Shown here: piece after piece, positions 47,112-56,589 of the stretch | Numbering within the stretch: the first letter of the stretch is position 1 | Layout of the letters: the number at the start of each line of letters is the position of its first letter | Assembly (NCBI RefSeq): GCF_900111445.1 | Contig: NZ_FOHE01000007.1 | Coordinates: 62,001 to 126,000, forward strand | Reading direction: 5' to 3' | Origin: Oceanobacillus limi | GTDB taxonomy: Bacteria; Bacillota; Bacilli; Bacillales; Amphibacillaceae | DNA length: 64,000 bases | Position numbers and translations under genes: made by a program | The notes under the pieces: model-generated | Database searches by the model: none | Told to the model about the DNA's origin: nothing | What the model saw: only the letters and a program-made list of their open reading frames with translations

Positions 47112-48669
47112 AAGATTCTACTCCTAATTCTTTGAAATATTTAGCAAGTTCTGCATCTATCTCTTCAATCTCATTATCAATTTCATATAAACGCTTCTGA
47201 ACTGCAGAAGTCTCAATTGGCTCTTCTTCTTCAAATGTATCAACATAGCGTGGGATATTGAGATTATAGTCATTCTCTTTTATTTCCTCTAATGGCGCAG
47301 CATGAGAATATTTTTCAATCGTTTCTCGCTTAATATACGTATCAACAATCTTAGCTACATTCTCATCCCGTAAATAGTTTTGATTTTTCCCTTTTTCAAA
47401 ATCATTAGATGCATCAATAAATATCACATTGTCATCTGCTTCACGACACTTCTTAAACACTAAAATACACGTAGGGATAGATGTACCGTAGAAAACATTA
47501 GCTGGAAGTCCAATTACAGCATCTAAGTAATTCTTCTCTTCAATTAGGTACTTTCGAATAACACCCTCTGCAGCACCACGAAACAAAACTCCATGCGGCA
47601 ATACTACTGCCATTGTTCCATTATCATCTAACTGATGTATCATATGCTGTACAAATGCATAATCTGCTTTTGATTTTGGAGCTAGTTTACCATAAGCACT
47701 AAAGCGCTCATCATCCAAAAACTTAGAATCTCCACTCCATTTAGCACTATATGGAGGATTTGCCACTACCGCTTCAAAACGCATATCTGCATGATGTGGT
47801 TCTTTAAGTGTATTATCATTCTTGATATCAAAATTTTGATAAGATACATCATGAAGTAACATATTCATTCGAGCTAAGTTATACGTTGTAGCCGTCAATT
47901 CCTGACCATAAAATTTTCGTACATTTGCCTCTTTTGCAACACGTAAAAGTAATGAACCAGATCCACACGTTGGGTCGTAAACACTCTTTATATCTGACTT
48001 TCCTACCGTCACAATTTTGGCAAGAATTCTTGAAACCTGTTGAGGTGTATAGAACTCTCCAGCTTTTTTCCCAGCACTTGCTGCAAATTGAGAGATCATG
48101 TACTCATAAGCATCACCTAGCACATCTATATCTACATCATCATGAAGGAATGGTATATCATTGATACTTGCCATAATTTTTGCAATTAGCCTTGAACGTG
48201 ACTTTACATCACGACCTAGTTTTGAAGATGCTAAGTCCATATCATCAAACAAGTTCTGAAAGTCTTCTTGGCTATCTGCTCCAAGCGTTGACTCAGTAAT
48301 TGTGTTAACAGCTTTTTGCAACATTTCTGTATCAAACTTACCTTGATCACCTTTACCAATCTCTTTAATCATATTTGAAAATAGATATTCTGGTTCGATT
48401 ACATAACCAATTTGTTGAATCAGCTCTTCTGCCAAGGCCCCTCGCATTTCTTCATCCTTCCAAGCTTCTTCAAACGATATTTCATCTTCTTCTAATAATT
48501 TAGTAACACGGTATTCAGTCTTTTCTGATAAATAGCGATAGAAGATTAACCCAAGAATATAATTTTTAAATTCATTTGCTTCCATTTGTCCTCGCAAATC
48601 ATTTGCCATGTTCCAAAGCTTTTTATGTAACTCAGCCTGATGCTGACGTTGCTTTTCAGTTAATGTCAT
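47101..48669 (-). CDS. hsdM: Type I restriction system methylase subunit
   Basis: The 522-residue protein has the HsdM N-terminal helical domain (LWNMANDLRGQMEANEFKNY) and an adenine methylase core: SAM motif PTCGSGSLLLRVA near residue 217 and catalytic NPPYSAKW near 280. A coiled-coil C-terminus follows. It should methylate N6 of adenine with HsdS. Its ATG lies in the ATGA overlap with the half-size S gene, with AAGGAGGAAA inside that gene. Confidence 0.93.
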   Translation of the reverse strand: MTLTEKQRQHQAELHKKLWNMANDLRGQMEANEFKNYILGLIFYRYLSEKTEYRVTKLLEEDEISFEEAWKDEEMRGALAEELIQQIGYVIEPEYLFSNMIKEIGKGDQGKFDTEMLQKAVNTITESTLGADSQEDFQNLFDDMDLASSKLGRDVKSRSRLIAKIMASINDIPFLHDDVDIDVLGDAYEYMISQFAASAGKKAGEFYTPQQVSRILAKIVTVGKSDIKSVYDPTCGSGSLLLRVAKEANVRKFYGQELTATTYNLARMNMLLHDVSYQNFDIKNDNTLKEPHHADMRFEAVVANPPYSAKWSGDSKFLDDERFSAYGKLAPKSKADYAFVQHMIHQLDDNGTMAVVLPHGVLFRGAAEGVIRKYLIEEKNYLDAVIGLPANVFYGTSIPTCILVFKKCREADDNVIFIDASNDFEKGKNQNYLRDENVAKIVDTYIKRETIEKYSHAAPLEEIKENDYNLNIPRYVDTFEEEEPIETSAVQKRLYEIDNEIEEIDAELAKYFKELGVESYGK

Positions 48670-49262
48670 TTAATTTCCTCCTTGAGATAATTGATTGATA
48701 ATTGTTTAACCAGTAGTTCTTCTAAATGCAGTCTTTCATTAATCAAACGTCTTTTTCGGTCAATTATTCTATTCATATTTCCTATCATTTGTTGCTTGTT
48801 ATATGCTGGTAGTTCCATTTTTAACTCTCTTAACATTTTAATAGAAAGAGCTGACACCACCGTTCCTTGTGTAGCAATTCTTAATTGTTTCCTACATGAA
48901 GGATGTTCATTAATAAACCATTGTAAGTATGTTACATCTAACCTATTATCTATAGGTTCAATAATGGCAAAATTAGATGGTACTAACTTATCTACATATT
49001 CCTTTCGGACAGCTACAGCTTGATGAGACTGTAGATTAATAAGCACCATACCCTCTTTAGTCATAGGGAATTCATGATACCTTTCCTTTAGGACATAAAC
49101 CTCTTGAGGCTTTTCTTTACTTCGATAGTATTCTTCACCAAGGCTTTCATTCATCTCTTTCATAGTGTATAGAGACATTTTTATTGAGTCGTCAGAAGGA
49201 TGTTCTTTTATACGTGATAGAATCGATCCTTGTGATACTTCTGCATAATCTTGTAATAACAA
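48666..49262 (-). CDS. Half-size specificity-subunit-like protein
   Basis: The protein of 198 residues has one target-recognition-like domain and one C-terminal coiled coil (NKQQMIGNMNRIIDRKRRL), i.e. half of an HsdS. The start is TTG 49262, chosen because GGAGGTGG lies six bases upstream; the in-frame hydrophobic extension to 49349 lacks a ribosome binding site. It overlaps hsdM by 4 bases, so its translation is coupled to hsdM. It is separated from hsdR by a terminator hairpin and preceded by a 20-bp palindrome, which suggests its own promoter and operator. Half-S proteins can dimerise or exchange with full S subunits, but its role here is unknown. Confidence 0.7.
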   Translation of the reverse strand: MLLQDYAEVSQGSILSRIKEHPSDDSIKMSLYTMKEMNESLGEEYYRSKEKPQEVYVLKERYHEFPMTKEGMVLINLQSHQAVAVRKEYVDKLVPSNFAIIEPIDNRLDVTYLQWFINEHPSCRKQLRIATQGTVVSALSIKMLRELKMELPAYNKQQMIGNMNRIIDRKRRLINERLHLEELLVKQLSINYLKEEIK

Positions 49263-49280
49263 TAAACCACCTCCACTTCT

Positions 49281-49300
49281 TGTTATTTTTAAAAATAACA
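49281..49300. promoter_or_regulatory. 20-bp palindrome before the half-S gene
   Basis: TGTTATTTTTAAAAATAACA is a perfect palindrome 20-40 bases upstream of the TTG start at 49262, a likely operator or hairpin controlling the methylase transcript. Confidence 0.55.
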
Positions 49301-49307
49301 CTATAAA
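49284..49307 (+). repeat. 24-bp direct repeat, copy 1
   Basis: TATTTTTAAAAATAACACTA followed by TAAA is identical to 49361-49384, where it overlaps the hsdR stop codon. The two copies flank the hsdR terminator. Confidence 0.75.
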
Positions 49308-49329
49308 AAGAACTTTTTTAAGCATAATA

Positions 49330-49364
49330 AAAAACAGCAGAAAAAGCAAGTTTTTTCTGCTATT
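49330..49364 (-). terminator. Terminator of hsdR
   Basis: AGCAGAAAAA...TTTTTCTGCT forms a stem whose minus-strand 3' side continues GTTTTTTATTA, between hsdR and the half-S gene. Confidence 0.75.
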
Positions 49365-49384
49365 TTTAAAAATAACACTATAAA
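49361..49384 (+). repeat. 24-bp direct repeat, copy 2
   Basis: This is the copy that contains the end of hsdR; see the copy at 49284-49307. Confidence 0.75.
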
Positions 49385-52125
49385 TAACGAGTTGTATGCT
49401 CAGTTATAAACTCAGCAATGTTTTTTTGAAGTCTCTTTTTCTTCATAAAAGGAAGTTTAATTGTGTCACTAATTTCTTGATTATCAATAATTCCGCTATA
49501 TTCATATTCTTCTATAAAATACTGAAGTTTTTCTTCAGCAATATTAAACTCTTCTGATGCTTTTTCAATTTCTTTTGAACGCTCTTCCTGTTCAAATTTA
49601 TTATAAGAATCGTCAACCGAATCCTGATTTGTCATAGTTGGTACGACTTTACGTAAGAAATTCTTGATTAGATCTACTTTTAAACGTAACTCTTCATTAT
49701 CCGCTCGTTCAAGTTCTTCTTCTATTTCTCTGACAGATTTCTCTCGTTCCTTTTCATCATCAAAATTGATGTTTCTAATTAAGTTCATTATATAACTAAC
49801 ATTTATCCGATCAGTATGCATCAACTCAATAGAGAAATCTACATTAGCTAAAATTGACTCTTTAGAATCACTTTTCTTAACTTCATCATATATTCTAAGA
49901 TACTTACTCTTATAATCCTGATAAGTTTGTTCTCCAATACCTAGTTTGTCTGGATCAAATTCAAAGTCCGTAAACGTCTGGAGTTTAACTAAGTTTCTAG
50001 TTAATTCACGGAAACTAACAATAAACTTATGCTTATCCTCTTCTCTTTCTAATTCATCAACAGATTCAGGCGATGCTGCAAGTTCCTGAACTTTAGCAAG
50101 TGCTGATCTAAACTGTTCGAGATAATCCTCATAACTTTTCATTAATACATCGTCAACACTATCTGTCTTTGAATATAAACGTATTGCTTCATCCGTATTT
50201 TCTTTAAGATTTCTATAATTAACGATATTTCCATATGGTTTTGTGGCTTTGTCCACTCGATTAGTTCGTGAATATGCCTGAACTAGTGTATGATATTTTA
50301 GGTTTCGATCTACGTAAAGTGTATTTAACTTTTTACTATCAAACCCTGTCAAGAACATATCAACGACAAGAAGAATATCTATTTGAGCTGTTTTAACACC
50401 TTTAGAAACATCTTTAAAATAACTAGGAAACTTATCCGTTGAAAAGTTCTTATCAAACATCTTATTATAATCCTTCATCATACGCTCTAGAGCATCTCGA
50501 GAATGTTCTTCACGTCCCTCACTATCTTCGTTAGGATCAAAAGTAAAGATTCCAGCAATCTTTAAGTTATGATCTAACTTTTTAAATATATCATAATACT
50601 TAATAAGCATTGGAATGCTCTGAACAGTGAATAATCCAGTATATCCCTTACTTTTAGCCCTTCTTTCATGAGTATCTATAATATTCTCGGCAACTAATTC
50701 TAACCGGTCCTCATGTAGCCAAATTTCATCTGTTTCTATTCCTTGCACACGCGTCTTATCATCATTATCAACATCTACATCAACGGTTTTAATGTATTCG
50801 ACTGAAAATCCTAATACATTTCCATCGTGAATAGCATCTTTAATTAGATATGTGTGCAAACACTTTTCGAATAAATCTGCGGTTACTCTTCCATCTTGAC
50901 TCTTATTTTCCTCAAAGCGAGGTGTACCAGTAAAACCAAAGTACTGTGCTTGTTGAAAATGTTTTGATATCTCCTTATGCATTTCACCAAATTGACTGCG
51001 ATGGCACTCATCGATGATAAATATTACACGTTCATTTCGATACTGATCCATAATTTTTTCATACCTTTTATTCTTAACTGCGTTAGACATCTTTTGAATT
51101 GTGGTCAAAATAAGTGGTTTTGTCATATCTGATATTTGTTCTACAAGTTTATCTGTTTTATCTGTTTCATCCACCGAATCCGGCTCAAATTTATTAAACT
51201 CTTCCATTGTTTGTGAATCTAAATCCTTACGATCTACTAAAAAGAACACTTTCTTTATATCTGGTTCATTAGCAAGAATTTGACTAGCCTTAAACGAAGT
51301 AAGGGTTTTACCCGAGCCAGTGGTATGCCACGTATAGCCATTATTTCTTGTTTCTGTAGCACGTTTTATTAAAGCTTCGACCGCAAAAACTTGATAAGGT
51401 CTCATCACCATCAAATTCTTTTCAGTTTCATTCAACACCATAAAACGAGCAACCATCTTTGCTAAATGACATTTTTCTAGGAAACTTTCTGTAAAGTCAT
51501 TCAGATTAGTTATTCGATTGTTTTCTGCATCAGACCAATAGAATGTATGTCCAAATAATATATCTGCATCAGAGTTAGCAAAATATTTTGTGTCAACGCC
51601 ATTACTTACCACAAATAACTGCAGAAAACGAAACAACCCTTTAAAAGAATGCTTTCGATAGCGTTGAATTTGATTAAATGCTTCCTTGAAATCTAAACCC
51701 CTACGTTTTAACTCTACTTGAACGATAGGTAAACCATTAATAAGTATGGTGACATCGTAACGATTCTTATACTTGCCTTCCATTGTTGTTTGATTTGTAA
51801 CTTGAAAGATATTTTTGCACCATTCTCTTGTATTAAAAAGCTCTAAATAAACTTCTGTTCCATCATCACGTTGAAACACCTGTTTATCACGTAAAAGCTT
51901 TGCTGTTTCAAAAATGCTCTTCCCACTAATTTGAGTTAAGAAACGACTAAACTCTTCGTCTGTCAATGGATCTTCTTTTAACTTCTTTTTATTAAATTTA
52001 TTCAATTGTTCCCTAAAGTTATGTATAAGTTCACTTTCATTGTTTACAGTTACTTTTTCATATTGTTGTCGAACAAGCTGTTCAATCATATTTTTTTCCA
52101 GTTGTGCCTCTGATTGATATGCCAC
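49378..52125 (-). CDS. hsdR: Type I restriction endonuclease subunit R
   Basis: The 915-residue protein has an N-terminal nuclease domain with the type I motif PIVQVELKRRG near residue 143, then a superfamily 2 translocase: HTTGSGKTLTSFKA (Walker A) near 267, DECHRS (motif II) near 372, FGFTGTPR and the C-terminal helicase lobe (LLVVDMFLTGFDSKKLNTLYVDR). The helical C-terminus binds HsdM. The start is GTG 52125 with AAGGGGGAG six bases upstream. It is first in the order hsdR, half-S, hsdM, hsdS. Length is slightly short for the family but complete in motifs. Confidence 0.93.
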   Translation of the reverse strand: MAYQSEAQLEKNMIEQLVRQQYEKVTVNNESELIHNFREQLNKFNKKKLKEDPLTDEEFSRFLTQISGKSIFETAKLLRDKQVFQRDDGTEVYLELFNTREWCKNIFQVTNQTTMEGKYKNRYDVTILINGLPIVQVELKRRGLDFKEAFNQIQRYRKHSFKGLFRFLQLFVVSNGVDTKYFANSDADILFGHTFYWSDAENNRITNLNDFTESFLEKCHLAKMVARFMVLNETEKNLMVMRPYQVFAVEALIKRATETRNNGYTWHTTGSGKTLTSFKASQILANEPDIKKVFFLVDRKDLDSQTMEEFNKFEPDSVDETDKTDKLVEQISDMTKPLILTTIQKMSNAVKNKRYEKIMDQYRNERVIFIIDECHRSQFGEMHKEISKHFQQAQYFGFTGTPRFEENKSQDGRVTADLFEKCLHTYLIKDAIHDGNVLGFSVEYIKTVDVDVDNDDKTRVQGIETDEIWLHEDRLELVAENIIDTHERRAKSKGYTGLFTVQSIPMLIKYYDIFKKLDHNLKIAGIFTFDPNEDSEGREEHSRDALERMMKDYNKMFDKNFSTDKFPSYFKDVSKGVKTAQIDILLVVDMFLTGFDSKKLNTLYVDRNLKYHTLVQAYSRTNRVDKATKPYGNIVNYRNLKENTDEAIRLYSKTDSVDDVLMKSYEDYLEQFRSALAKVQELAASPESVDELEREEDKHKFIVSFRELTRNLVKLQTFTDFEFDPDKLGIGEQTYQDYKSKYLRIYDEVKKSDSKESILANVDFSIELMHTDRINVSYIMNLIRNINFDDEKEREKSVREIEEELERADNEELRLKVDLIKNFLRKVVPTMTNQDSVDDSYNKFEQEERSKEIEKASEEFNIAEEKLQYFIEEYEYSGIIDNQEISDTIKLPFMKKKRLQKNIAEFITEHTTRYL

Positions 52126-52387
52126 TCTTAACTCCCCCTTAACTAAGGCGAAAACTTCAAAGTATATTAATTATCTATATTTTAACAGTTTATAGCACGA
52201 AAAGAAATTTGAACATTAAGGTGTGAGTTATCTGAATATTAAAACTTCTTTTCACCTCTTAAAATATTAAAATTTTCAAAGTAAACTATTTCAAATTTAG
52301 GTGATTGGCCAACCCAAAATTTTATTTTCATTAGATAAAAAGCTAGCATTTATCTACTTTATTTTAATTTCAATAGAGGTGAAAAAA

Positions 52388-52573
52388 ATGAAGAAAGAAA
52401 ACAAATTTGACTATAATGCTCACTATGAATCTATATTAGCAATCGAAGAAGATTCAGGTAAAATCAAAGCCTCCGATTTTTTAGAATTCTTGTCTGACCT
52501 CATTATTAAATACTCCAATGACCTTGAGATGAAATTATTACAGGGGAAAGAGGGTACATCAAATGAAAAATAA
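52388..52573 (+). CDS. Small acidic protein upstream of a serine recombinase
   Basis: ATG 52388 with AGAGGTGAA upstream opens a 61-residue protein (MKKENKFDYNAHYESILAIE...) that is acidic and helical. It overlaps the recombinase gene by 11 bases, so the two are translationally coupled. It is about the size of a recombination directionality factor or a regulatory partner; this is inference from context. Confidence 0.55.
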   Translation: MKKENKFDYNAHYESILAIEEDSGKIKASDFLEFLSDLIIKYSNDLEMKLLQGKEGTSNEK

Positions 52574-54077
52574 TAAGAAGTCTAAACATCGATTAAAAAG
52601 AGCATTCGGATATGCAAGGAGAAGTCCGAGAAAGCAATTGGAGGATACTTCAATTGAAAAACAAACTGAAGAAATAATAAAGTATTGTGAAAGAAATGGC
52701 ATTGAACTGGTAGATATTTATACAGATGATCTTAAATCAGCTAAAAGTTTTGATGGAAGAGATGCTTTTAAAGAAATGTATAACAGAACAATAAGCAAAA
52801 AGGAAAATATAGACTATATAATTGTTCTTAAACAGGACCGCATTTCGCGTGATACTTTAGATACTTTATATATAATGAAGCGACTAAATTCACTAGATAA
52901 GCATCTTATTTCAATAGCAGACAATATAAATACGGAAGACCCTAAAGCAGAAATACTTGTTCATATAATGTCATTAGTAGCTCAATTGGAGCGTGAATTC
53001 ATAGCGTTTAGAACTAACTCAGGTATGGAGAAAAAAGCTGAAGATGGTTACTTTTTAGGGGGAAAAGTATTTGGTTATAAAACTAAAGATAAAGAATTGA
53101 TAATAGACCCCGACGAGGCTAAAATAGTAAAATATATTTTTGAAAAATATGCTTTTAATAAGTGGGGGTATAAAAAAATTGCTTCAAAACTTAACATCCA
53201 AGGGGTTCAAACCAAGTATAACAATGAGTGGACTATTAACTCCGTGAAAACCATATTACAAAATCAAATTTATATTGGTAACACGAAATGGAGAGAAGAA
53301 TATAAAAAAGGACAACACAGTCCAATAATTGAAATGTCATTATGGAATAAAGTTAAAGAAGTAATGCAATCCAGAACTTATACACCCAAAAAGGTTCACC
53401 CCGGTTCTTATCCTCTTTCGGGTTTACTAAAGTGTCCTCAATGTGGTTCATCTATGGTTCAAGGGAACAGTAGTCAAAAATATAAATATTATCAATGCAG
53501 TAAAAACAAGAATAGTGGTAAGAAAGCATGTTCTTCTAATTTAATAAAAAAGGAGTATGCAGAGGAATTTGTTCAGGATAAATTAATTACTTTTTTAAAT
53601 GAAAAGAATCTTTCTCCGATCATTTATGATGTTACTAAATCTAATTTATCTTATGAACTTGAACCTTTGGAGAAAGAAGCCAACAATATTAAAGGGAAGA
53701 TTCAAAAACATGAAGAAAAATTGTTAACTACTATAGATTTAATGAGTGATACGACCCTAAATCTGGGTGGTGATTTATTAAAGGAAAAAATAGTAACTCA
53801 TCAAGAGGATATAAATAGGGAGAAATCTAAACTAGAAAGCATTTCAAAACAATTAGAGTTAAAACAAAGTGAGCATATTAAAGACATTATTAATTTTTCG
53901 GTTAGTAATTTTAAAGACTTTTATCTTGCACTTTCAGACACTGAAAAGAAAAAGCTTGTTCACAGTATAATTAAGGAAGTCCATGTTACTAAAGGCAACA
54001 AAACTCAGGATCGGAAAATCAAAAGTATTATATATAATTTTGACTTAAATGATCTTAATAAACTAGTAAGTGAGTAA
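52563..54077 (+). CDS. Large serine recombinase (second of two)
   Basis: The 504-residue protein has the catalytic domain with Ser21 in FGYARRSPRKQ, DRISRDTLDTLY near residue 95, a Recombinase domain (LGGKVFGYKTKDKELIIDPD onward, from about 160), a zinc ribbon beginning CPQCGSSM near 292 and a long coiled coil from about 360. All parts of an active large serine recombinase are present. It is not next to either element end, and no att repeat is seen around it, so it may be the integrase of an earlier element now nested in this one. Confidence 0.88.
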   Translation: MKNNKKSKHRLKRAFGYARRSPRKQLEDTSIEKQTEEIIKYCERNGIELVDIYTDDLKSAKSFDGRDAFKEMYNRTISKKENIDYIIVLKQDRISRDTLDTLYIMKRLNSLDKHLISIADNINTEDPKAEILVHIMSLVAQLEREFIAFRTNSGMEKKAEDGYFLGGKVFGYKTKDKELIIDPDEAKIVKYIFEKYAFNKWGYKKIASKLNIQGVQTKYNNEWTINSVKTILQNQIYIGNTKWREEYKKGQHSPIIEMSLWNKVKEVMQSRTYTPKKVHPGSYPLSGLLKCPQCGSSMVQGNSSQKYKYYQCSKNKNSGKKACSSNLIKKEYAEEFVQDKLITFLNEKNLSPIIYDVTKSNLSYELEPLEKEANNIKGKIQKHEEKLLTTIDLMSDTTLNLGGDLLKEKIVTHQEDINREKSKLESISKQLELKQSEHIKDIINFSVSNFKDFYLALSDTEKKKLVHSIIKEVHVTKGNKTQDRKIKSIIYNFDLNDLNKLVSE

Positions 54078-54109
54078 CGGAGAGGGCAATTTCCCTTCTC
54101 CTTTTTTGC
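54076..54109 (+). terminator. Terminator of the second recombinase gene
   Basis: GGAGAGGG...CCCTTCTCC forms a stem followed by TTTTTT directly after the stop codon. Confidence 0.85.
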
Positions 54110-54120
54110 TATAACTTTAT

Positions 54121-54387
54121 TTAATCGCAGTTCTTTCTTTTAAATGTTGGACAATCTTTAGGTATGACAAATGCCTTAAACTCTTCTCCCCATCCTTTTT
54201 CGGGTTGTTTCTTAATTGCTTCAACAACAGTTAAATTATTAAAACCTAATGGAATTGCACTTCGTCCTGCGTAGATTGCGTTTATGTCGTCGATATACTT
54301 TCCTTTTGTTTGTCCACACGTACAACTTTTAAGATGAAAATCAAGACTAAAAACTTCATAGCATTCGCTACATAATAATAACTTCAT
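54121..54387 (-). CDS. Small protein with zinc-ribbon-like cysteines
   Basis: The protein of 88 residues starting MKLLLCSECYEVFSL has cysteine pairs CSEC (residues 6-9) and a later C-T-C-G, which can form a small zinc site. No other domain is recognised. ATG 54387 is preferred to the longer frame because the cysteine motif follows it directly. It lies just downstream of the Mrr-like gene, in the same direction. Confidence 0.55.
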   Translation of the reverse strand: MKLLLCSECYEVFSLDFHLKSCTCGQTKGKYIDDINAIYAGRSAIPLGFNNLTVVEAIKKQPEKGWGEEFKAFVIPKDCPTFKRKNCD

Positions 54388-54435
54388 CGTATCACTCACT
54401 TTTGTGAATATTTTAGTTACATAATAAACCAAAAT

Positions 54436-55125
54436 CTATTTCGCCTTTTTATCACTTATCTTTGCTAGCTCTGATTTCCTCCATTTTTCTATTCGACTTT
54501 TTACCCACTCAATACTATGGCACTGAATTTTATATTTATCCGCTTCAATTAATGCCTCCCGAGTGTAGCCAGAGCTGGTTATAAACCTTGCCAATACACA
54601 GTCATGATTTCTCTTTGCTGAGTTAAGTTCTCTAATTTCTCTAACAGTAATTTGGTTTTTAGATGATAGGTAATGTTTAATTTGAACTGCTTCATTCGTT
54701 TGATGGTATCGGTTAAAAATTATCAAATCAACCCCTCCATCTGCACCGTTGGATGTTTCCTTTGGTTTATACCCCCTTGCCTTAAAATATAGATAACAAA
54801 TTCTTTCAAATTCTCGCCATGAAAGTTCTTCCAATGGAGATTCTATTATGTTTTCATCGCTTCTTAATCGATTAAAGTCTTCCTTGTTTTTATATTTTCT
54901 TGAATTATTACGTGGAGACTTTGCCCGTTTTTTAGTCTTTCCCTTTTTTGATAGCGCGTTATAAGTTATACCATCAATTATAGCAGTAGTGAGAATAATT
55001 CCGAAAAGTATATAAATATTAGTACTGTGAAAAACAATCCAATATAAATATAAACTTATTATTAAAAAGAGTCCTGAAGTAACGTTAGCCAATAGTTTTC
55101 TATCTTTCTTATTAATCTTGTTCAC
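54436..55125 (-). CDS. Membrane-anchored Mrr-type restriction endonuclease
   Basis: The 229-residue protein has two N-terminal membrane spans (residues 10-55), a basic linker and a C-terminal Mrr-type catalytic domain: LSWREFERICYLYFKARGYK, the acidic DGGVDLIIF and VQIKHY (D...QxK), then FITSSGYTREAL. Such enzymes cut modified or foreign DNA, and membrane-anchored forms are common in Bacilli. Start GTG 55125 has only a weak ribosome binding site. It is one of several DNA-targeting systems in this element. Confidence 0.8.
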   Translation of the reverse strand: MNKINKKDRKLLANVTSGLFLIISLYLYWIVFHSTNIYILFGIILTTAIIDGITYNALSKKGKTKKRAKSPRNNSRKYKNKEDFNRLRSDENIIESPLEELSWREFERICYLYFKARGYKPKETSNGADGGVDLIIFNRYHQTNEAVQIKHYLSSKNQITVREIRELNSAKRNHDCVLARFITSSGYTREALIEADKYKIQCHSIEWVKSRIEKWRKSELAKISDKKAK

Positions 55126-55487
55126 ATCCTACTTCAAATTTTTATTTAATTGCAACATTTACATATTATACCACCGTTTAGTTTAATGGATTATTTGATA
55201 TAAAGAAAGGGATAGATGATTTGTAAAAGGATTTGAACGGAGCCATTGTGACCGCTAGATTGGATGGTACAATTTTTGCTTGATAAAATGAAACACTTTT
55301 TTCCAGTTAAGGACTTCCCAATTTTAAGGTAGAATGTGTATGATGGTATTAAAGATGACGGAACCACTGTTTGTCTTTTCATTATCGATACTCACGAAAA
55401 GTGTATATATACTAATAATTATGCATGTTATCGAAGTAGTTCTTATTGCACTAACGTGGCAGTAAAGTTTAACAAGAATTCAGAATT
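55126..55487. other. Gene-free stretch
   Basis: No frame with a ribosome binding site was found. Fragments with coding-like composition on the plus strand near 55240-55390 may be the remains of a gene, but no family could be named. Confidence 0.3.
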
Positions 55488-55516
55488 AAAATGCCCTCGC
55501 TAAAAGGGCATTTTAG
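55488..55516. terminator. Terminator of the DUF3231 gene
   Basis: AAAATGCCCT...AGGGCATTTT forms a perfect stem with T tract on the minus strand. Confidence 0.85.
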
Positions 55517-55518
55517 TT

Positions 55519-56523
55519 TTATTTATTTTTTGCTAGGTCTTTTCTGTTTGGAGCAAGTGGTGGTTGTTCTAACCATTTATTTTTGGTCATTAAATTGAAC
55601 CACTCTTTTGTAATCATTAAATTCTTTAGTATTATTTTCTCATAAGTCGTCACTAGGTCTATTCTCATCGCAGATGCGAGGCCTGCACCATGATATGATT
55701 GGGAGGATTGCAACAAGAATCCAATGTGATACAACATTAACTTATCTGAAAAAGGGGAATCTTGGGAAGCTGTAACCTCGGATTCCCAAGACATAGGAAC
55801 AGGCAAGTTATCGCCTTTAAGTATTTTACTTAGTGATTGAATTTGCTGGTCAGAAGCGTTCTGTGCGCTCTCTAAAAATTTTCTAACCTCTTTTGATTGT
55901 GTTACTTGACTAAATCCAATAGAAAGAGATTTTTCCGTTATTTTCTTTTTTAAGTTAAGTGATAACGCAATAATTTCTGTTGCAGCTAAAGGGCGCTTAT
56001 CTCCAAAAAAACCATCTATAAATTGTTGTCCTGAAACAAATTCTGGATTCTCTTCTGGATAAAAGTACGGGTCTCTTTGAAAATGTCCTTTTTCGAGTAG
56101 TAGTTCAGTAGTTCGATGATACATACTCATCCCGTCATTACTACATGAATCATAAAAGTTCCTCAAGTCCTTCCTTACTGAAGAACTAAGAGATGTTGAA
56201 TGCCCTAGTAAGCCATGCAGTGTAATAATATGTAAATAGTGCAAACAGAAGATATCAGAAAATAACCTTTTGGTTCCTTTGTTAAGGTCTGATTCAGTAA
56301 AGCCAACTGGTACTGGGAAATCTTCATTTTCAATAAATCGTCTTATTTGACTTTTCTGTTTATCAAATATCTTTATTGCATCTTCGAACAGCAATTTTAT
56401 CTTCTCATCTTCTATAATGGATAGCATATATTTATTAACAGTTTCTACGGCTGTTCCATTTACATATTCTCCCCATAATGTTCCTATCTCAGCAGATGTG
56501 AGTTTTAAATCTTCTTTCTTCAT
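55519..56523 (-). CDS. DUF3231 family protein
   Basis: The 334-residue protein is built of two similar helical halves, each starting with a LTSAEIG-LWGEYV or LAATEIIALSLN-type helix and holding a conserved PVP (FPVPVGFTESDL near residue 70, LPVPMSWESEV near 240). This is the DUF3231 family, common in spore formers and of unknown function, possibly ferritin-like. GAGGTGA precedes ATG 56523. It is the first of a run of single small genes separated by a shared intergenic repeat. Confidence 0.8.
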   Translation of the reverse strand: MKKEDLKLTSAEIGTLWGEYVNGTAVETVNKYMLSIIEDEKIKLLFEDAIKIFDKQKSQIRRFIENEDFPVPVGFTESDLNKGTKRLFSDIFCLHYLHIITLHGLLGHSTSLSSSVRKDLRNFYDSCSNDGMSMYHRTTELLLEKGHFQRDPYFYPEENPEFVSGQQFIDGFFGDKRPLAATEIIALSLNLKKKITEKSLSIGFSQVTQSKEVRKFLESAQNASDQQIQSLSKILKGDNLPVPMSWESEVTASQDSPFSDKLMLYHIGFLLQSSQSYHGAGLASAMRIDLVTTYEKIILKNLMITKEWFNLMTKNKWLEQPPLAPNRKDLAKNK

Positions 56524-56589
56524 TTAATCACCTCAATCTAATGTTTCCCAATTTATTCGCATTTTATTTATGATATTTGTTCAACTATA

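Noticed and set aside
49263-49349. Signal-peptide-like extension of the half-S protein
   Set aside because: The hydrophobic residues come from AT-rich repeat sequence including the palindrome and lack a ribosome binding site; TTG 49262 is well supported.
55191-55382. Open frame of 63 codons on the minus strand
   Set aside because: No ribosome binding site and no coding-like composition; probably chance.
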